From Lunularia cruciata (Eukaryota > Streptophyta > Marchantiopsida > Lunulariales > Lunulariaceae): DNA of 64,000 nucleotides. The stretch lies in the NCBI GenBank assembly GCA_948567375.1, contig OX419755.1, positions 71,800,944 to 71,864,943 on the forward strand, in the 5' to 3' direction. Below the pieces are notes generated by a model. The model did not search any database, had not been told where the DNA came from, and saw only the letters and a list, made by a program, of their open reading frames with translations. The translations under genes were made by a program, and so were the position numbers. Within the stretch, counting starts at the first letter, position 1. Each line of letters starts with the position of its first letter. This document shows, piece by piece, positions 32,815 to 45,142 of the stretch.

Positions 32815-34974
32815 TAGTTCAGATTCTATTGGTGCTTAAATTCAATTTTACCTCTTGGATTTTATCCTTATATGACTTAATTTAACGTGATCTTCCATCC
32901 TTGTTTCCAATGCATGTCATTTTATAATAAAAATATCATTTAACATCTTTACTTATATATTATATTATTTTCACTAGATGTTTTCAACACGTCCTCACAT
33001 GGTTATTGCTGATTACTTTTCCATCGCTTTGTTGAATGGGATAAAATACCTGGTAAGGACCTCTGCCTTCTTCACTTTTTGTTTCTTTTGTTTGTTGAAT
33101 AGTGTGAAAAAGGTGTGAATAAATGACACACTTTACTTGTTAAATTAAAGATGATTTTTATAATAAAAATTTAATATTTAAAAATTCTTGATATATCTTG
33201 ACAACAAGTTTCTTGGGTTTTGGAATTTAGTTATATGATTTTATCTAAATGAAACCATTTCAATAAAATCTGAAGAGTTTTGAAAACGTTGTACATAAAA
33301 GGTTAACATTTTCTATACAAAATGTAAAATTTGTTTGTATAATGTGTTGGACATAGCAGAAAGACTACCACTTTGAAATATTTCAAAATAAGATTTTTTA
33401 AATGAAACACGCCAAGTGTAAAAACAGTCTATTATTTGAAACTCACTACCCTTCTAACTCCACTTAGAGGTAAAAAATAAAATAAAATTTGAAATAGGAG
33501 AATAATGAGAAGCGTCCCTAATTACAGTAAAAGTGCATTCGTTATAGATACAATAGACGCCGGGAACCTACCCATTGCAAACAACTTTATAAATGCAATT
33601 TCTTGGTAAGTGTATATATTTTAAGAATTACGCTTATACAAACTTCGCCTTTTCCTGAACTAAACCACATCTAGATACTTGATTTAACATTAAAGTATCC
33701 CTAACCTCGAAAAGCAAGATCTTGATGAATATTTAACTGTTCCAATCCCTAACTCTGGATAACTGCAACTACTTTTGAAGTTGCATTTATGAATATTTTG
33801 GAGACAGTGCAATATCGCGGCCGGAATGGAGGCATTACAGCTATCGACTGTATTAGTAGATACCATCAAACTGTGTTGTAAGGTGATTCTCAATACCCAT
33901 TTTCCTAGTTCTCCTGACGAAGCATTTCTGGAGCAGGTGCCCTAACTCTATTCCCTCTGTATCAAGATTTCTTCCAATTCTTCTCTTTACGGTGAAGCAT
34001 AGTATGTCCTTGCTGTCAAACTGACGTCAAAATCGTCAGGAAAACATGCTTTCTTCTCATATGCCTATCATCCATTCAAGTGCCTCCCTTATTTTTCAAC
34101 TCTGCTCGGCCAAGATTGACTCCTCCTTTCCTCTCATTTTTATTCGGACCCATTTCCTTCGCCTCTCTCGTATCAGTTTTTGTAGCTTCTCTCCGTTTCA
34201 TTCATGGTAGAAGCCAATACCCTCGGCCTGTCAGACTGATAGTTTTCTTCTGGCATTCATGCCTCTGCTGATACATACGTATCTCGCTCCCGTCTTTCTT
34301 TCCTTGTCTGATGCTTGGAGTTGGTTCTGTCTTGGTATCCCTGACGTGGGCTCTGGCTTGTTTGCTTTCTCGTGCTTACAGTCTCAATCATCAATTTAAC
34401 ATCAAGTGTCATTGCTTGAATTCTAGCTTTCTGTGTGAAAATGTGTCATGTTTCCTTCACGTTTTACTGTGCTTGCCACAACAGCACTGGGCCTGTCTCA
34501 CCATCGGAGCCAGAAAGTTAGCAGAAACTCAGTAGCGCGAGGACTTGAGGCGTAAGTTATGTCAAACCAAAGTGGCTGTAGACCCGCAGTGTCTCGGTGC
34601 TCATCATTGTTGTGCTTCTTGCTTCTAGGACGTCTGGCAACCACGCATTTTCTTCACTGCCTGCACGCTTTTCCGTCCCTCCTGTGGTTTGTCTGCAGTC
34701 TTGTTCATCTATTGAATGTCCTTGGGGAGAACCCAGCTCTGCATCAGATTTATATTGGATGCTAGCTAAGGCTCTTGTGATATTCGCGCTTGCTAAACTA
34801 TGACCAACGCGTGCTAAACAAAGTCGGATCAAAACTGAGAGGACTGTTGACTTTAATCGCTCCTTACTCCAGTAGGGTCTCAGACAGACAAGCTCAGACA
34901 AGCTCGTGGTGGTGTCTGGCCTCAGCTTCTCGTAAGTAGGAAAGCTGGACTCCCAATAATATTTTTGCTCGATC
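32815..34974. other. unassigned DNA right of element B1
   Basis: Until about 33,800 it is AT-rich without features. From 33,900 to 35,300 the composition is more balanced, and frames of 60-114 codons occur on both strands, none with a recognisable domain or splice structure. Transcribed noncoding or exon sequence is possible here but not supported by anything specific. Confidence 0.4.
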
Positions 34975-35215
34975 TTTGCATCGTTGGAATCTCTTTAGGG
35001 TTGTAGATCCTTCACTTATCTCTTTCTCTTAAAGACAATCTGATTATGAATAAAACACAGCTTCTCATCGGATAGGAAAATTGAACTCTAGAGGCTTTTT
35101 TGCACCGTTGGAATCTATTTGGGGTTGTAGATCCTTCACTGATTCTTTTCCTCTAGCATCTGACTATCTACACAACAGATCTTCAAATTGCAAAACTTCT
35201 CTGGTCTACGAACAG
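34975..35215. repeat. direct duplication of about 120 bp
   Basis: A core reading CGTTGGAATCT(C/A)TTT(A/G)GGGTTG continues into TAGATCCTTCACT at 34982 and again at 35105, about 123 bp apart. Sequence after each core is alignable but more diverged (TCT-rich, then CTGAYTAT, then ACACAGCTTC/ACAGATCTTC). Confidence 0.7.
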
Positions 35216-35476
35216 GGGCTGTCAGGAGAATGCCATTCAAAACTAAATCCGCAAGATAACAAGGATAACAAGAAAGATAGGAAGATTCCACCAAGCTATA
35301 CAAGGATAGCTTGGTAAAATGTCGAGAAGCTCCAATAGCATCGAAATAAGAAATTTATGTAACTGCACCTATGCACCCAGATGTATGTAAATTATATTGT
35401 CTACATATTATTAAAGCTATGTAAATCATATTTTGTCCACATCAGTTGAGCCTCTAGAGAAGCATCACTTAATGCG

Positions 35477-35690
35477 ATTGCTCTTCTACAGATTACACCA
35501 GTCTAATATAGTTGTATTGATTGCTGTTCTATAAATTATACCAGTCTAATATAATTGTACCGATTGCTCTTCCTTAATTACACCAGTATAATATAATTAT
35601 ATTGCTTCCATTTTAATAGAACATGTGGAGAAATATCACTTAATGCGATTGCTCTTCTATAGATTACACCAGCCTAATGTCATTGTATTT
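35477..35690. repeat. about 43-bp repeat, four copies
   Basis: Units starting ATTGCTCTTC and running through ATTACACCAGTCTAATATA occur at 35477, 35520, 35563 and 35648. The first three are in tandem with a 43-bp period. A CACTTAATGCG block precedes the first and fourth. All are AT-rich and moderately diverged. Confidence 0.8.
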
Positions 35691-35710
35691 TTTTTCATAT
35701 AGATGTTAGT

Positions 35711-35828
35711 GCTCTCCGTAAAGCAAAAGATATACACTCTGTCTAAAGTAAATTACAAAATAAGAAAGTGCTCTCTGTAAAGCAATAGATATACACACTG
35801 TCTAAAACAAATTACAACATAGAAAAGT
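35711..35828. repeat. 59-bp tandem repeat, two copies
   Basis: GCTCTCCGTAAAGCAAAAGA starts copy 1 at 35711 and GCTCTCTGTAAAGCAATAGA starts copy 2 at 35770. Both continue through TATACACxCTGTCTAAA and end AGAAAGT / AAAAGT. About 85% identical by eye. Confidence 0.85.
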
Positions 35829-37130
35829 GAGACTGATGCTCTTTTCATCCTAGTATTGTATGTTCTTGTGCAATCGACGCCAAACGTGACATTCCTACAC
35901 ATTTTTTAGAATTTGCACGAGAGCTTACTATACTAAACAGATCCATCACTGCGTATAACTCGATAAAGAAGGGACATCGTATAATTCCAAACCTAAAATA
36001 ATAAAAAGGGAACCTCATTGGATATCCTTATACTATACTTGTAAACTTTGGCTGCTGCAGCTCTGCTCCCCGCACATCCAAGAGAAAATAGAAAGAACTG
36101 CGAGTATTTTATCATGTCTTGACTAAGTACACCAATGTACGCGTTTACATACATCCAATCGCTGGTAGAGTTGATTAAAACATCCTTCTCGCAAGAAGGA
36201 CCAGAGTTGCCTGATTTTATGCAAGAGTCATCTTTCAGGTAGCGATCTGAAGTTAAGGAATCTGGGATTGACTTCTTAACGGCAATAATGAACTTCTTCT
36301 CTAATGGAAGGAACACTAACTGTCCATCCACGAGAGACGCAGTGAGATGTAATTTTTGTAGGAAAGGTCAACGCAAAGGTCCAGCAACACACATCAGTTG
36401 GTGAGAATCCGAGAAAATTGTGCATATTTAGTCTGCCTATGCTTCGCGCAATGCTCGAACACACGGCTCTATTGACTATTTGCCCACTCCGTACCCAGAG
36501 GCTAGGGATTAGTTGATTGATTTGAATTATTTGACCTGGATCTTCTTGTTGAGGACGCTTATGTTCCATAGTATGCGTACACGTTATACACACTGTTAGC
36601 TGCTTGACAATATAATAATGTTATTATCTCTGTCAATCACTTCTTTTTAGCGACAAGGACCCATGAAGTGAGTCTCAAGTTCAGGGGGCCACCTACTTGA
36701 GTACAAGAATGTATAGAGTACAAGAGAGTGGAACAAGCGTCTCTTGACTTGGTCCGCCTGATTAGCAGAATCTGAATGCATTTGTGAGTGAGTATCTTCT
36801 TGTTAGGAAGACAAGAAGCTGCTCATCATCTACACAAGTTGGAGTACGTAGCAAGAGATTGACAGCACTGGACTGGATTGTGCATCTGTAATGGGAGTCT
36901 AAGTAGGGGCAAGTGGTCATAATCGTTCCTTTCCCCTCCGCCGTAGTGATGTTTGTGAAAATAGAAACAGTGATACTTGTGCTCCAAGTTCGAAGAATGG
37001 GAGTCAGAAACATTACAAAACTAATGAAGGTTATGTGGATGAATAGAATCTTGCTATGACCGAGGTCAGACACTAGTTGCACCGTTGTCCGACAAAAGTA
37101 AAAGAGGAGAATTCATGTTCTTCCATTTGA
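35829..37130. other. unassigned DNA
   Basis: No gene recognised. Minus-strand frames of 105-112 codons (35993-36331, 36276-36593, 36762-37082) lack domain motifs and overlap one another, so I treat them as chance. Confidence 0.45.
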
Positions 37131-37670
37131 ATCACACTCAAATCAGATCTATACTTGATACTTCACTAAATAATCTAACCACAATTGAGCGCTGATTATA
37201 ATCAAATCACACCCACTTTAGCTAAAAGACTCCAAGTGATGCTCATCAGCTTCTCTCCACCATAGCAATGAACTCAAAGGCTCAACATAAAAAAAGTGAG
37301 CTCTTTGGAATTGCACTTTGAAGATGACTTTCACACATGATCACTCTTAAGAAATCTAGGATCACAATCAAATATACCAACAATCAGCTAGGCTTAGAGA
37401 TACCACCAACCTCCTTAGTTCATACACTCAATTTATCCTTGAATCTCATTTCTTTGATGTAATCAATTTATTCTTCCACTAGACAGACTAAAATTTAATC
37501 TATACTTATCCTTCACTCAACAATCAAACATTGATCACAATCAAATCACACCCACTCTAGCTAAGAGACTCCAAGTGATGTTGGCCGGCCTCTGTCCACC
37601 ATTGCCAAGAACTCAAAGGCTCAACATCAAAGAAGTGAGCTCTTTGGAGGTGCACTTCAAAGGTATATCC
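37131..37670. repeat. direct duplication of about 190 bp
   Basis: The segment 37131-37325 recurs at 37481-37670, offset about 350 bp, at roughly 80% identity. Shared blocks include CAATCAAATCACACCCACT, GACTCCAAGTGATG, GAACTCAAAGGCTCAACAT and AGTGAGCTCTTTGGA. This could be the remains of a small repeat with terminal repeats, or a simple duplication. Confidence 0.8.
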
Positions 37671-39404
37671 CTTTGCTCAACTTAGGTCTCTAGCCCTAAT
37701 GGTGCTGTTGATAACACATCCGATAGTGTGAATGTGCAAGTGATGGTAGGTCCTTACCATGTGATTAGTAACCCTAACATGAAATTTGGCCACCAACAAG
37801 TAGTCCATGAGCAATTACCAAAATAATGATGATTGGCAACACTACTATTCTAATGACTAGCTTCAGCACTAAAAATATCATGATAAGGATTTTGCAAAAG
37901 CTTAGGGGTTTTGCTAGTGTTTTGCTATGGGATTAGGGTTTTTCTAGGGATTTGTGCCAATTTTAGGGTTTCACTATAGTGTCGGCTCAATTTCCATTTT
38001 TTTGGCTAGCTTTTGGTTAGGGTTTTGCAAGAATCATGAAGGTGTCCGCAAGGTTTTGCAAAAATTAGGAAGTCAAGTTTCCATGTTCTTTATTATTTCA
38101 ATGTTGTAATTGAGGTTCTGCAAAAATCAGGAAGGTGTGGGCCAAGTTTTGGAACATAATGGATCATATTTTGATGGAGTTTGTGGGGTTTGAGCATGAT
38201 GAAATTTTAAAACCTATTTGCTAGTTTTAATGTGAATTCAAAGAAGAGTACTTACATGGGGGTATGGATAATGCAAGCTAATTGTAACTTTCAAGCCGAA
38301 TGAATCCAAATCTAATTTTCTAATAGACTTCATAGATCATCAGATTTGGGTCTAATCCATCCAAGCCTACTTGAAGTCATATTATCAGCCATTGAACTAG
38401 AGTCACAAATCAGCTATCCACAATCCTTGAAATCCTCCATGTTTTCCATGTCCCACAATTTCTAATAAACCGTTGCCATCTCCATATGGTAAAAAGTATT
38501 GAAAAAAATGGGTTTCAAGTTGCTTCTCTTTGCTTGAGCTCACATTTTTATCTCTTAATCTTGGCTAATTTTTATCCCTCTTGGGCTTGGGCTAACAATA
38601 ATGTTTTCTCAAACCTCCCTCACCAAAGCTGTCTAAAACCTCCTTCCCTTTCCTCCATTGACAATCCTTCAAAACCTTTCTCTCAAAAATTATTGAAACC
38701 TCTCTCTCCCAAAAACTATCAAATCCTTTCTCCTTCCAAAAACTATTGAATGTTATGTCCTTTTGAAACCTCTCCCTTATGTCCTATCTCTTTCTCCCTA
38801 TGCATTCCTTATTGTTGCTTACAAGCAAAAACAAGACTAGAAGAAGAGGTCATAATCCCTCCAAAAACCTCACTCCTCTTGATTCCTCTCTTCTCCTCTG
38901 CCCCCATAGCCTTTTCTCTCTCCCTTTTGCCTCTTGAATCCAATCTTCCCTTCTGTCCTCAAAAACCATCTCAGCTTTTTCTTGCTCTTTGTTGCATTGC
39001 CTTACCATTATAGGTCAGAAATTCAAATCCAACCTTGTCACTATAGAAATTTAAATTCTACCTTATCATTGTCTTCTCTCCTACTCTCTTTGTCCCCCTA
39101 TTCAAAAATCACCTTCATTATTGGCTTTAGTTGATAGGCTCTAGATCTCTCTTTCTAAGACAAAACAAAACATGGAACACTCTTTAAATCTTCCTAAAAT
39201 CTTTGATATTACAATTTTTAACATCTCTTGATCTTTGACATTACAATTCTGAACATTTGCCAAAATCTTTGATGTTTTAATTATGACTCTTCACCTTTAA
39301 CTTAATATCGTGCCAACATTTTCCATCCCACAACACCTTTCCATCTGAAAGACACCTTTCCATCTCATGCAAACACCCTTTAACTTCTTCCATATCCATA
39401 TCCA
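37671..39404. other. unassigned DNA with telobox-like and pyrimidine-rich stretches
   Basis: TTAGGG-containing motifs cluster at 37,901-38,028 (see findings). From about 38,520 to 39,120 the plus strand is pyrimidine-rich with many CTCTC and CCTT steps, which yields leucine/serine-rich open frames of no evident meaning. No gene recognised. Confidence 0.45.
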
Positions 39405-40030
39405 TGTATAATATTCCAAGGGCAAGAGAACCTCCAAGAGAAATATAAGAGAAGAAACACAAAGCTTCAACACTCAATACTCCGATGCTCCAAAGGCGCA
39501 CCTTGTCTTTATTATATAGGACAAAGGATCCCCTCAAGGGAAGCTCCACCCTTGGATCGCATACATGGATTGCTGACATGTTAGTGAGTTCCACACTTAT
39601 ATTAGTTGTATGGATGGGTCATATGTTGGTCCTTGTCCTATCTGGTTGGTCAAACAAATTTGACCAAAGGGAATCTTTAGAGAATCTTCTTGTAGGAAGT
39701 TCAAAATTGCATGCGTAAGATACCAATGGAAAGCTCTCAATGAGACAAATAGCGAGAGGGAGAAGGCAAGACTCTTTATCTAAAAGGAGCAAAATCTTTC
39801 TATTTTTTATGCCTAATTCATTCATTTAAGCCTTTGAAATTAGCAGTGAAGTTTTCATGGTATTTTCTACATTTCTACATATTTTCTACATAACATTTGC
39901 ACTATTAGTGGAAAGTACTCTTTAGGTGACATTTCTATCTGATTTACTTAGTCCATCATATATACATCCTTTCAAATGTTACTAAGCCAATTTCCACCTC
40001 TAGATAATATGTCTAGCTATTGGTATTACA
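39405..40030 (-). repeat. C1 3' LTR (family C)
   Basis: Starts TGTATAATATTCCAAGGG and ends TGGTATTACA. It shares blocks in order with the 49488-49944 LTR, for example CACCTTGTCTTTATTATATA, GAAGCTCCACCCTTGGATC and TTTCCACCTCTAGATAAT. It is longer, mainly because of about 170 bp in the right half. On the minus strand, TATATAATAAAG in the shared block could serve as a TATA box. Confidence 0.88.
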
Positions 40031-40279
40031 AACCTCTTCCCTTTCAAATGCAACATCCTCATTGCAAAGCGGTTGCTCAAAAGATTACACTAACAAAAAT
40101 CCATGGGTCGAGTTGGTTGTTGGCTCCCATGTTACCTCATATAATGGGTAACATTTCCAATGTACAAGATATTACACATACGGATGACCGGTACCACAGA
40201 TGTGTTTCTAGAAAATACGTTCAACTTCATATTTTTCCATGCCATCAATGAGTGTTATACAAGGTCTAACTTCTTGTAT

Positions 40280-41532
40280 TCAAGGAAAGTGGGGTGGTTG
40301 GAGTGCATATCTACATAGTAAGGAAACATGGAACATTGGGTGGATCTTCATATGTGGCAATAGCTTGAGGTGATAGGCCATTGTGCCAATTTGATGAAGG
40401 ATAGGAAAAGGCTCAATAAAATGAGGCCTGAGCATAAAAGGGTGCACTAGTGTGAGGTTGGTTGTGAACAATCAGACTTGATCTCCAACATCAAACTCCA
40501 TGTGTTGGCAATATGCATTTCTATACTATTTTTGTTGATTTTAGGCAATTTGCAACTTATGCTTGGCACTCTCCACACCTTGTTGGATTCTAGAAACAAA
40601 AGTGTTGACAACATAAACCTTGGTTGCAACCAAGAAGATCTTCATCAAGCTCAAAGGTATGAAAGATGCTCTCTATACATGAGGAATAACAATTTGACCT
40701 ATGTGGATGCACTCATTGAATTGTTGTAGGTAAATTCTACCAATGGAAGTAAGTTTTCCCACCTCTCTTGCTTATCTAAGATGAAACCCCTAAGCATGTC
40801 CTTAAATTACAATTTGCCCACTTTGTTTGTCCATTAGTTTATGGATGGTAAGCCATGGACATGGCTAATTTGGTTTTGAAGATGCCAAAGAGTGTTCTCC
40901 AAAACAAACTAGTGAATTGAGTACCTCTATTAATGATGAGCACTCAAGACAAGCTATGGTGAGAAATACTGCAACTAAGTATAATTAAGCTAATTTTGGA
41001 GCAATCATATCTTTGGTGGTAAGACACACATGAATCATTTTGTTGAGTTGATCGACAAAGACTACAATGGAGTCAAACCCTAAGGTGATATTTGGCAATT
41101 CACAAACCAGATCCTGCTTACATGTTCTCAACAGTGTATAGGAGTAGGGAGGAGTTGAAGGAGTCCTATAGGAGCTTGATTAGAAGCTTTATTTTTTTGA
41201 TAAAGTATGAAACTTTGAACATACCCTATCACATCATTGCTCATCTTAGGCCAATAGTAATGGCATTTGACTGCATATAAGGTCTTGTCCACTCTAGTGT
41301 AACATGTAATGGCAAAATCATGATTTTTTGCTAGGATGGTAATTCTTATGTCTATGGCATCCGGGATCCATAACTTGCCATCATGAAAGGTGAGTCTTTG
41401 GGTACTAGTTATTCCTTTGGATGGTTGAGCTCTTACAATTGATGGGTGAGTTTTGTAGAAGTACAAATTCCTGGCCAAAATTTTGGGTTTATCTTCATCT
41501 CTACCACTAAATTGTTTTCCATAGGCATCCAA
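40280..41532 (-). pseudogene. C1 integrase
   Basis: The zinc-binding domain lies at 41128-41532 (KCHYYWPKMSNDVIGYVQSFILYQKNKAS, with the first Cys of CxxCQ replaced). The C-terminal part is at 40280-40471 (FIEPFPILHQIGTMAYHLKL, then KIHPMFHVSLL). The core between them is decayed. No chromodomain is seen between this and the 3' LTR. Confidence 0.82.
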
Positions 41533-41539
41533 GTGAATT

Positions 41540-42020
41540 CATCTACAAGTTGCTTCTTGCCTTTCAAATATGTGGTTTTCATGTTGACCATTGTCTCCAC
41601 TCTGCCTACCAAATCTATTGACAATATAGATCTTTCTATATCTCAAGGTAGACCAGAGGTTTGTGGTCTATCTTCACTACAAATGCTTTCTTGCCAAGAT
41701 AGTGCTTTCAATGCTTGGTTGCAAGGACAATGGCTGGCTCTTCTTGTTTGGTGGAATGATAGTTATACTTTGAAGGTAATAGCTTTTGAGAGAAATATGT
41801 AATTAGGTGTTATTTTTCATTCCATTCTTGTTGTAGGATTTTCTCCTATTGCAACACCTGATGCATCTATAGCCAACTTGATTGGATATTTTAGGTCATA
41901 CCATTTCAAAATTGGTGCATGTAGTAATGCATCTTTCAATTCATGAAAGCACAATTATTTTGTAGTTCCACGTATTCACTTTGTCCCCTTCCCAAGTAGT
42001 ATCATTAGAGTTTGTGTGAC
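41540..42020 (-). pseudogene. C1 RNase H region
   Basis: Lies between RT and integrase in the right order. Minus-strand sequence near 41,640-41,720 parallels the HYLLG/KHF-VVKIDHKPL part of gypsy RNase H, but it is out of frame and no clean motif survives. Assigned mostly by position. Confidence 0.5.
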
Positions 42021-42288
42021 CTTGGAGAAATCCTTGACAAATCAATTATAGAACCTCGTCAATCCCAAAAGACTCTTGAATTGAGTCTGATCTTTTGGAG
42101 CACCTCATTTTTGAACTACGTTTGTTTTATGTTTTAACACTTGGATACCTTTTGCACTGACTCTATACCCCAATTAGTATACTTCATACTTGCTAAACTC
42201 ACACTTTGAGATTTTGGCACAACTAATTTTGTTGTAGAATCTGGAGGACTTCTCATAGATGTTGCTTGTGGTACATCATTTTCCTATT

Positions 42289-42962
42289 TTATATTCTGAT
42301 GTGATCCAAGAAAGTGATAAAAATTTTATCCAAGTATGAATGAAATATGTCATTCATCAAACTCATGAAAGTAGTTGGTGCATTGGTGAGGCCAAACAAC
42401 ATCAAAGTGATTATATCTTGTTTGAAGCATAGTTTTGGATATGTCTTCCTCCACAATCTTGATTTTTTTGTAAGCGCTTTGTAGATCAAGTTTGGTGAAT
42501 TTTTTTGCACATTGACTTGATTGAATAGATCATCCATGTAGGGTAATGGATATTTTTTCTTCATTTTTTGTTGATTTAGATCTTGAAAGTCAACGCACAT
42601 GCATATTGTACCATCCTTCTTCTTCACAAACAAGTCAAGAGCCCCATATGGTGATATGTTGGGTTGGATAAACCCTTTCTATAGCATCTTCTCAATTTGA
42701 GCTTACATTTCTCCAACTCATGAAATGATAATAAATATGGGCCTTTACGAGGAGTTGTTTTCCTTGGAAGTATCTCAATTTTATGATCTACTCTCCTTTT
42801 TGGTTGCAATTCTAAGGGTAGATTATCCAAAAAGACATTTTGAAGCTCATTGACCACATCTTTCAAATTCTCAAGAATTTTTCTATCAAGTTTTGCACTT
42901 TGGACTTCTCTGATTAGACTCATGAAACATCTATATGTTTTACCAATAGTTGTTGTCCTCAT
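42289..42962 (-). pseudogene. C1 reverse transcriptase
   Basis: Upstream frame (42624-42962) has VDHKIEILPRKTTPRKGPY, the pre-RT region. The next frame (42289-42633) has FVKKKDGTICMCVDFQDLN, KKYPLPYMDDL, LMLFGLTNAPTTFMSLM, and FITFLDHIRI where FLDD is expected. The second catalytic Asp is His and the segment before LFGLTNAP is scrambled by frameshift. Confidence 0.87.
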
Positions 42963-43559
42963 GATATAGAGAGGTACTTCTTGCCCTTGTAATCTTTATT
43001 TAACCCCAATGGTCTTCCATTGGCTAGTTCTCATTACTTTCTTTCTCCAATTGATTGTTGGGTTGTAGTGCTCCATCCACAATATGCTTAAGATCACTTT
43101 GTATTGAGCTAATCATATTACTTACATCTCAATTTCTTCTTGATACTCTCCTACAAAGAGTGCCACCTTTCTAGGTAATGACTCAATCCTTTGTGTTTGA
43201 CTATTAGGTAACTCTATGTCTTCATTCTCATCCTTCTTTAGTTCCATCCCCAACCTTATTGCAATAGAGGAGACAAGAAATTCTTTGTTGCTCTAGGGTC
43301 TATCAATACTCTCACCTGATTTCCTTCTAGGACTCCATTTACAATAATAAGTTGTGCATTTATCTTCCTCAACCTTTGCACACTTGTCCTCTTCTTCCTC
43401 CACTTTCACTCTTCTTCCTTGTGCCAATAAGGCCATGAGGTACATTTATTGGTGACCTTCATTTTCCAATGTGATTTCAACATCTTCCTTTAAAACTTAC
43501 TTATCAATATTGTTCAAAGGTTACCTATATAGAGGCCAAGAGCCTCTAGGAAGATGAGC

Positions 43560-44400
43560 ACAAGTATTGATGGCTATGTGCCCAACTTGGCCAAAATTAT
43601 AACAATGTTTTTGTTTTGCTCAAGCCCCTTCTGCTTGTGGGACTCTATCTTTGTTTTCTTCAACCCATTCTTGTTCTCATTGGAGTGGTTGTGCTCCTTA
43701 ATCTTGGAATTGTGGAATGTGCCCAATTCCATAGGAATTGGTATAGAAAAATAGAGTATCTTAGCCAAAGTTTTGCATCAAGACTACCTCTTTACCTCCT
43801 CCAAGTGCCCCTACTATTCTCTAAGCACAAGCAGTGGATTCAAAAACAATCCAAGGATTTTGTACCATTACCTCTTGGTGAATTTGCTCTTTTAACTCCC
43901 ATTTGAAATTATCAAGAGCTTTTATTGTACTCATATTGGTTATTGAGACCAATAGATCAAGAAATACCTCCATGTACTCTTGTGTGTGATTTTTTGCTTC
44001 AACCCCTAGAGTTGGGTTTGGGCCATTTGCACAAAATCTATAGATTGGAAATTCTTTAGTAGCCCTTCTTGCATTTCTGCCCAAGTGATCTCTCTTCCTT
44101 CTGCCAACAATGATTTTTCCCAAGCATCATAACATGTGAGTGCTTTATCTATCAAGTATCCACAAGCAAACATGCCTACAGAATGATCAAAAATCTTAGT
44201 TGTGAACAATCAAAAGTATCAATTCATTCTTGAAATCTAGTTTTACATTACTCCCATGGAATGTTGTCCATTGTAAGGCTCAATGTTGCACGTCTTCTTC
44301 ATCCATAGTAACAATGTGGCTTCATTGTTGACCAAGTCAGTGTTATCAGCATGAGTGATTCTTTAGGTACTTTGGTTATTGGTGTTAGGTTTTAGGATGG
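43560..44400 (-). pseudogene. C1 gag
   Basis: Two overlapping frames (44006-44209 and 43821-44123) carry YLIDKALTCYDAWEKSLLAE, REITWAEMQEGLLKNFQ and then IYRFCANGPNPTLGVEAKNH, a Retrotrans_gag-type region. A decayed zinc knuckle (CYNFGQVGHIAINTC, second Cys changed to Phe) follows near 43,600. The 5' end of gag or leader lies beyond A3, at 48,894-49,475. Confidence 0.78.
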
Positions 44401-44525
44401 TTCCACTTCTTGCATTACCTGATTGTTCCTAAAGGTATATACTTGACTTTGCAATGCCTCTATTGTCATCTTGATCTCCCAAAACTCATTCAACATCCCC
44501 TACATTCCTTGCATCAGATCCTACA

Positions 44526-44864
44526 TGTAAAAGACCAAGACCAAGGAGAGAAAATAGTAGAATGGAAGATCACATTGGGAAACTTGAATGTGGGCAAAGT
44601 CCAAATGCCTAGCATGACCTTTGGTTTTGGTATTTATATGGATCATACAAGGCTCTTGTGAAGCTTCTCAAGAAGCTTCCTTTTAGAAGCCGCCTACTTG
44701 GCTTGCAAGCTAAGCTAGTTGGAAGCTTCTAGAAGCTACTTACTTAGGTGCAAGCTAAGCTAGCCAAGAAGCTTCCTAGATATTTCTAGAATATTCTAGG
44801 TTAATTTGGCTTATTCATTATTTCATAAGCCATAACTAACTTCATTGCTAAACTCCTTATTATA
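44526..44864 (-). repeat. A3 3' LTR (family A, short form)
   Basis: Starts TGTAAAAGACCAAGACC. The right end has decayed to CTTATTATA. TATAAATA on the minus strand at 44638-44631. It lacks the about 60-bp HSE module and two smaller blocks present in its 5' partner. The adjacent AGTGGGGGAATA on the minus strand is the polypurine tract. Confidence 0.9.
44631..44796 (-). promoter_or_regulatory. TATA box and heat-shock elements in A3 3' LTR
   Basis: TATAAATA at 44638-44631 on the minus strand. Upstream: a three-unit HSE (GAA 44722, TTC 44727, GAA 44732, with a fourth unit mutated to TAC) and a perfect three-unit HSE (TTC 44784, GAA 44789, TTC 44794), plus GAAGCTTC pairs around 44,660. Confidence 0.62.
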
Positions 44865-44879
44865 TATTCCCCCACTATT

Positions 44880-45085
44880 AGTTGGTATGTCCCCATTGCC
44901 ATTGACACTTCAAACTCTTGGATGGTCATTTGTGCATTTTGGAGATGAGAAAGATGTTCCCATGTGGCATCATGAAGTGAATACCCTTTCCAAAGGACCT
45001 TTTATTCTGTATTTTATTGGCGGCCTTGTTGAATGCAACGACGTGCAAGGATACGATCAACTTCATATTCCTCATGATCATTGAT
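44880..45085 (-). pseudogene. A3 chromodomain
   Basis: Reads through in one minus-strand frame with two stops: EEYEVDRILARR, then KVLWKGYSLHDATWE, then IQEFE. The Tyr-Trp-Tyr aromatic cage is complete, as in A2. Confidence 0.82.
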
Positions 45086-45142
45086 AGGGACGGGAGGAGG
45101 AAGAGGTTGGACACAAGAGGGAAAAGAAGATGGATTAGGGAC

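Noticed and set aside
19829-32819. Target-site duplication for B1
   Set aside because: TGTTT on the left and TAGTT on the right match at only three of five bases, which is too weak to claim.
34557-34901. 114-codon minus-strand frame
   Set aside because: No domain, no flanking splice signals that extend it, and overlapping frames of similar size on the other strand.
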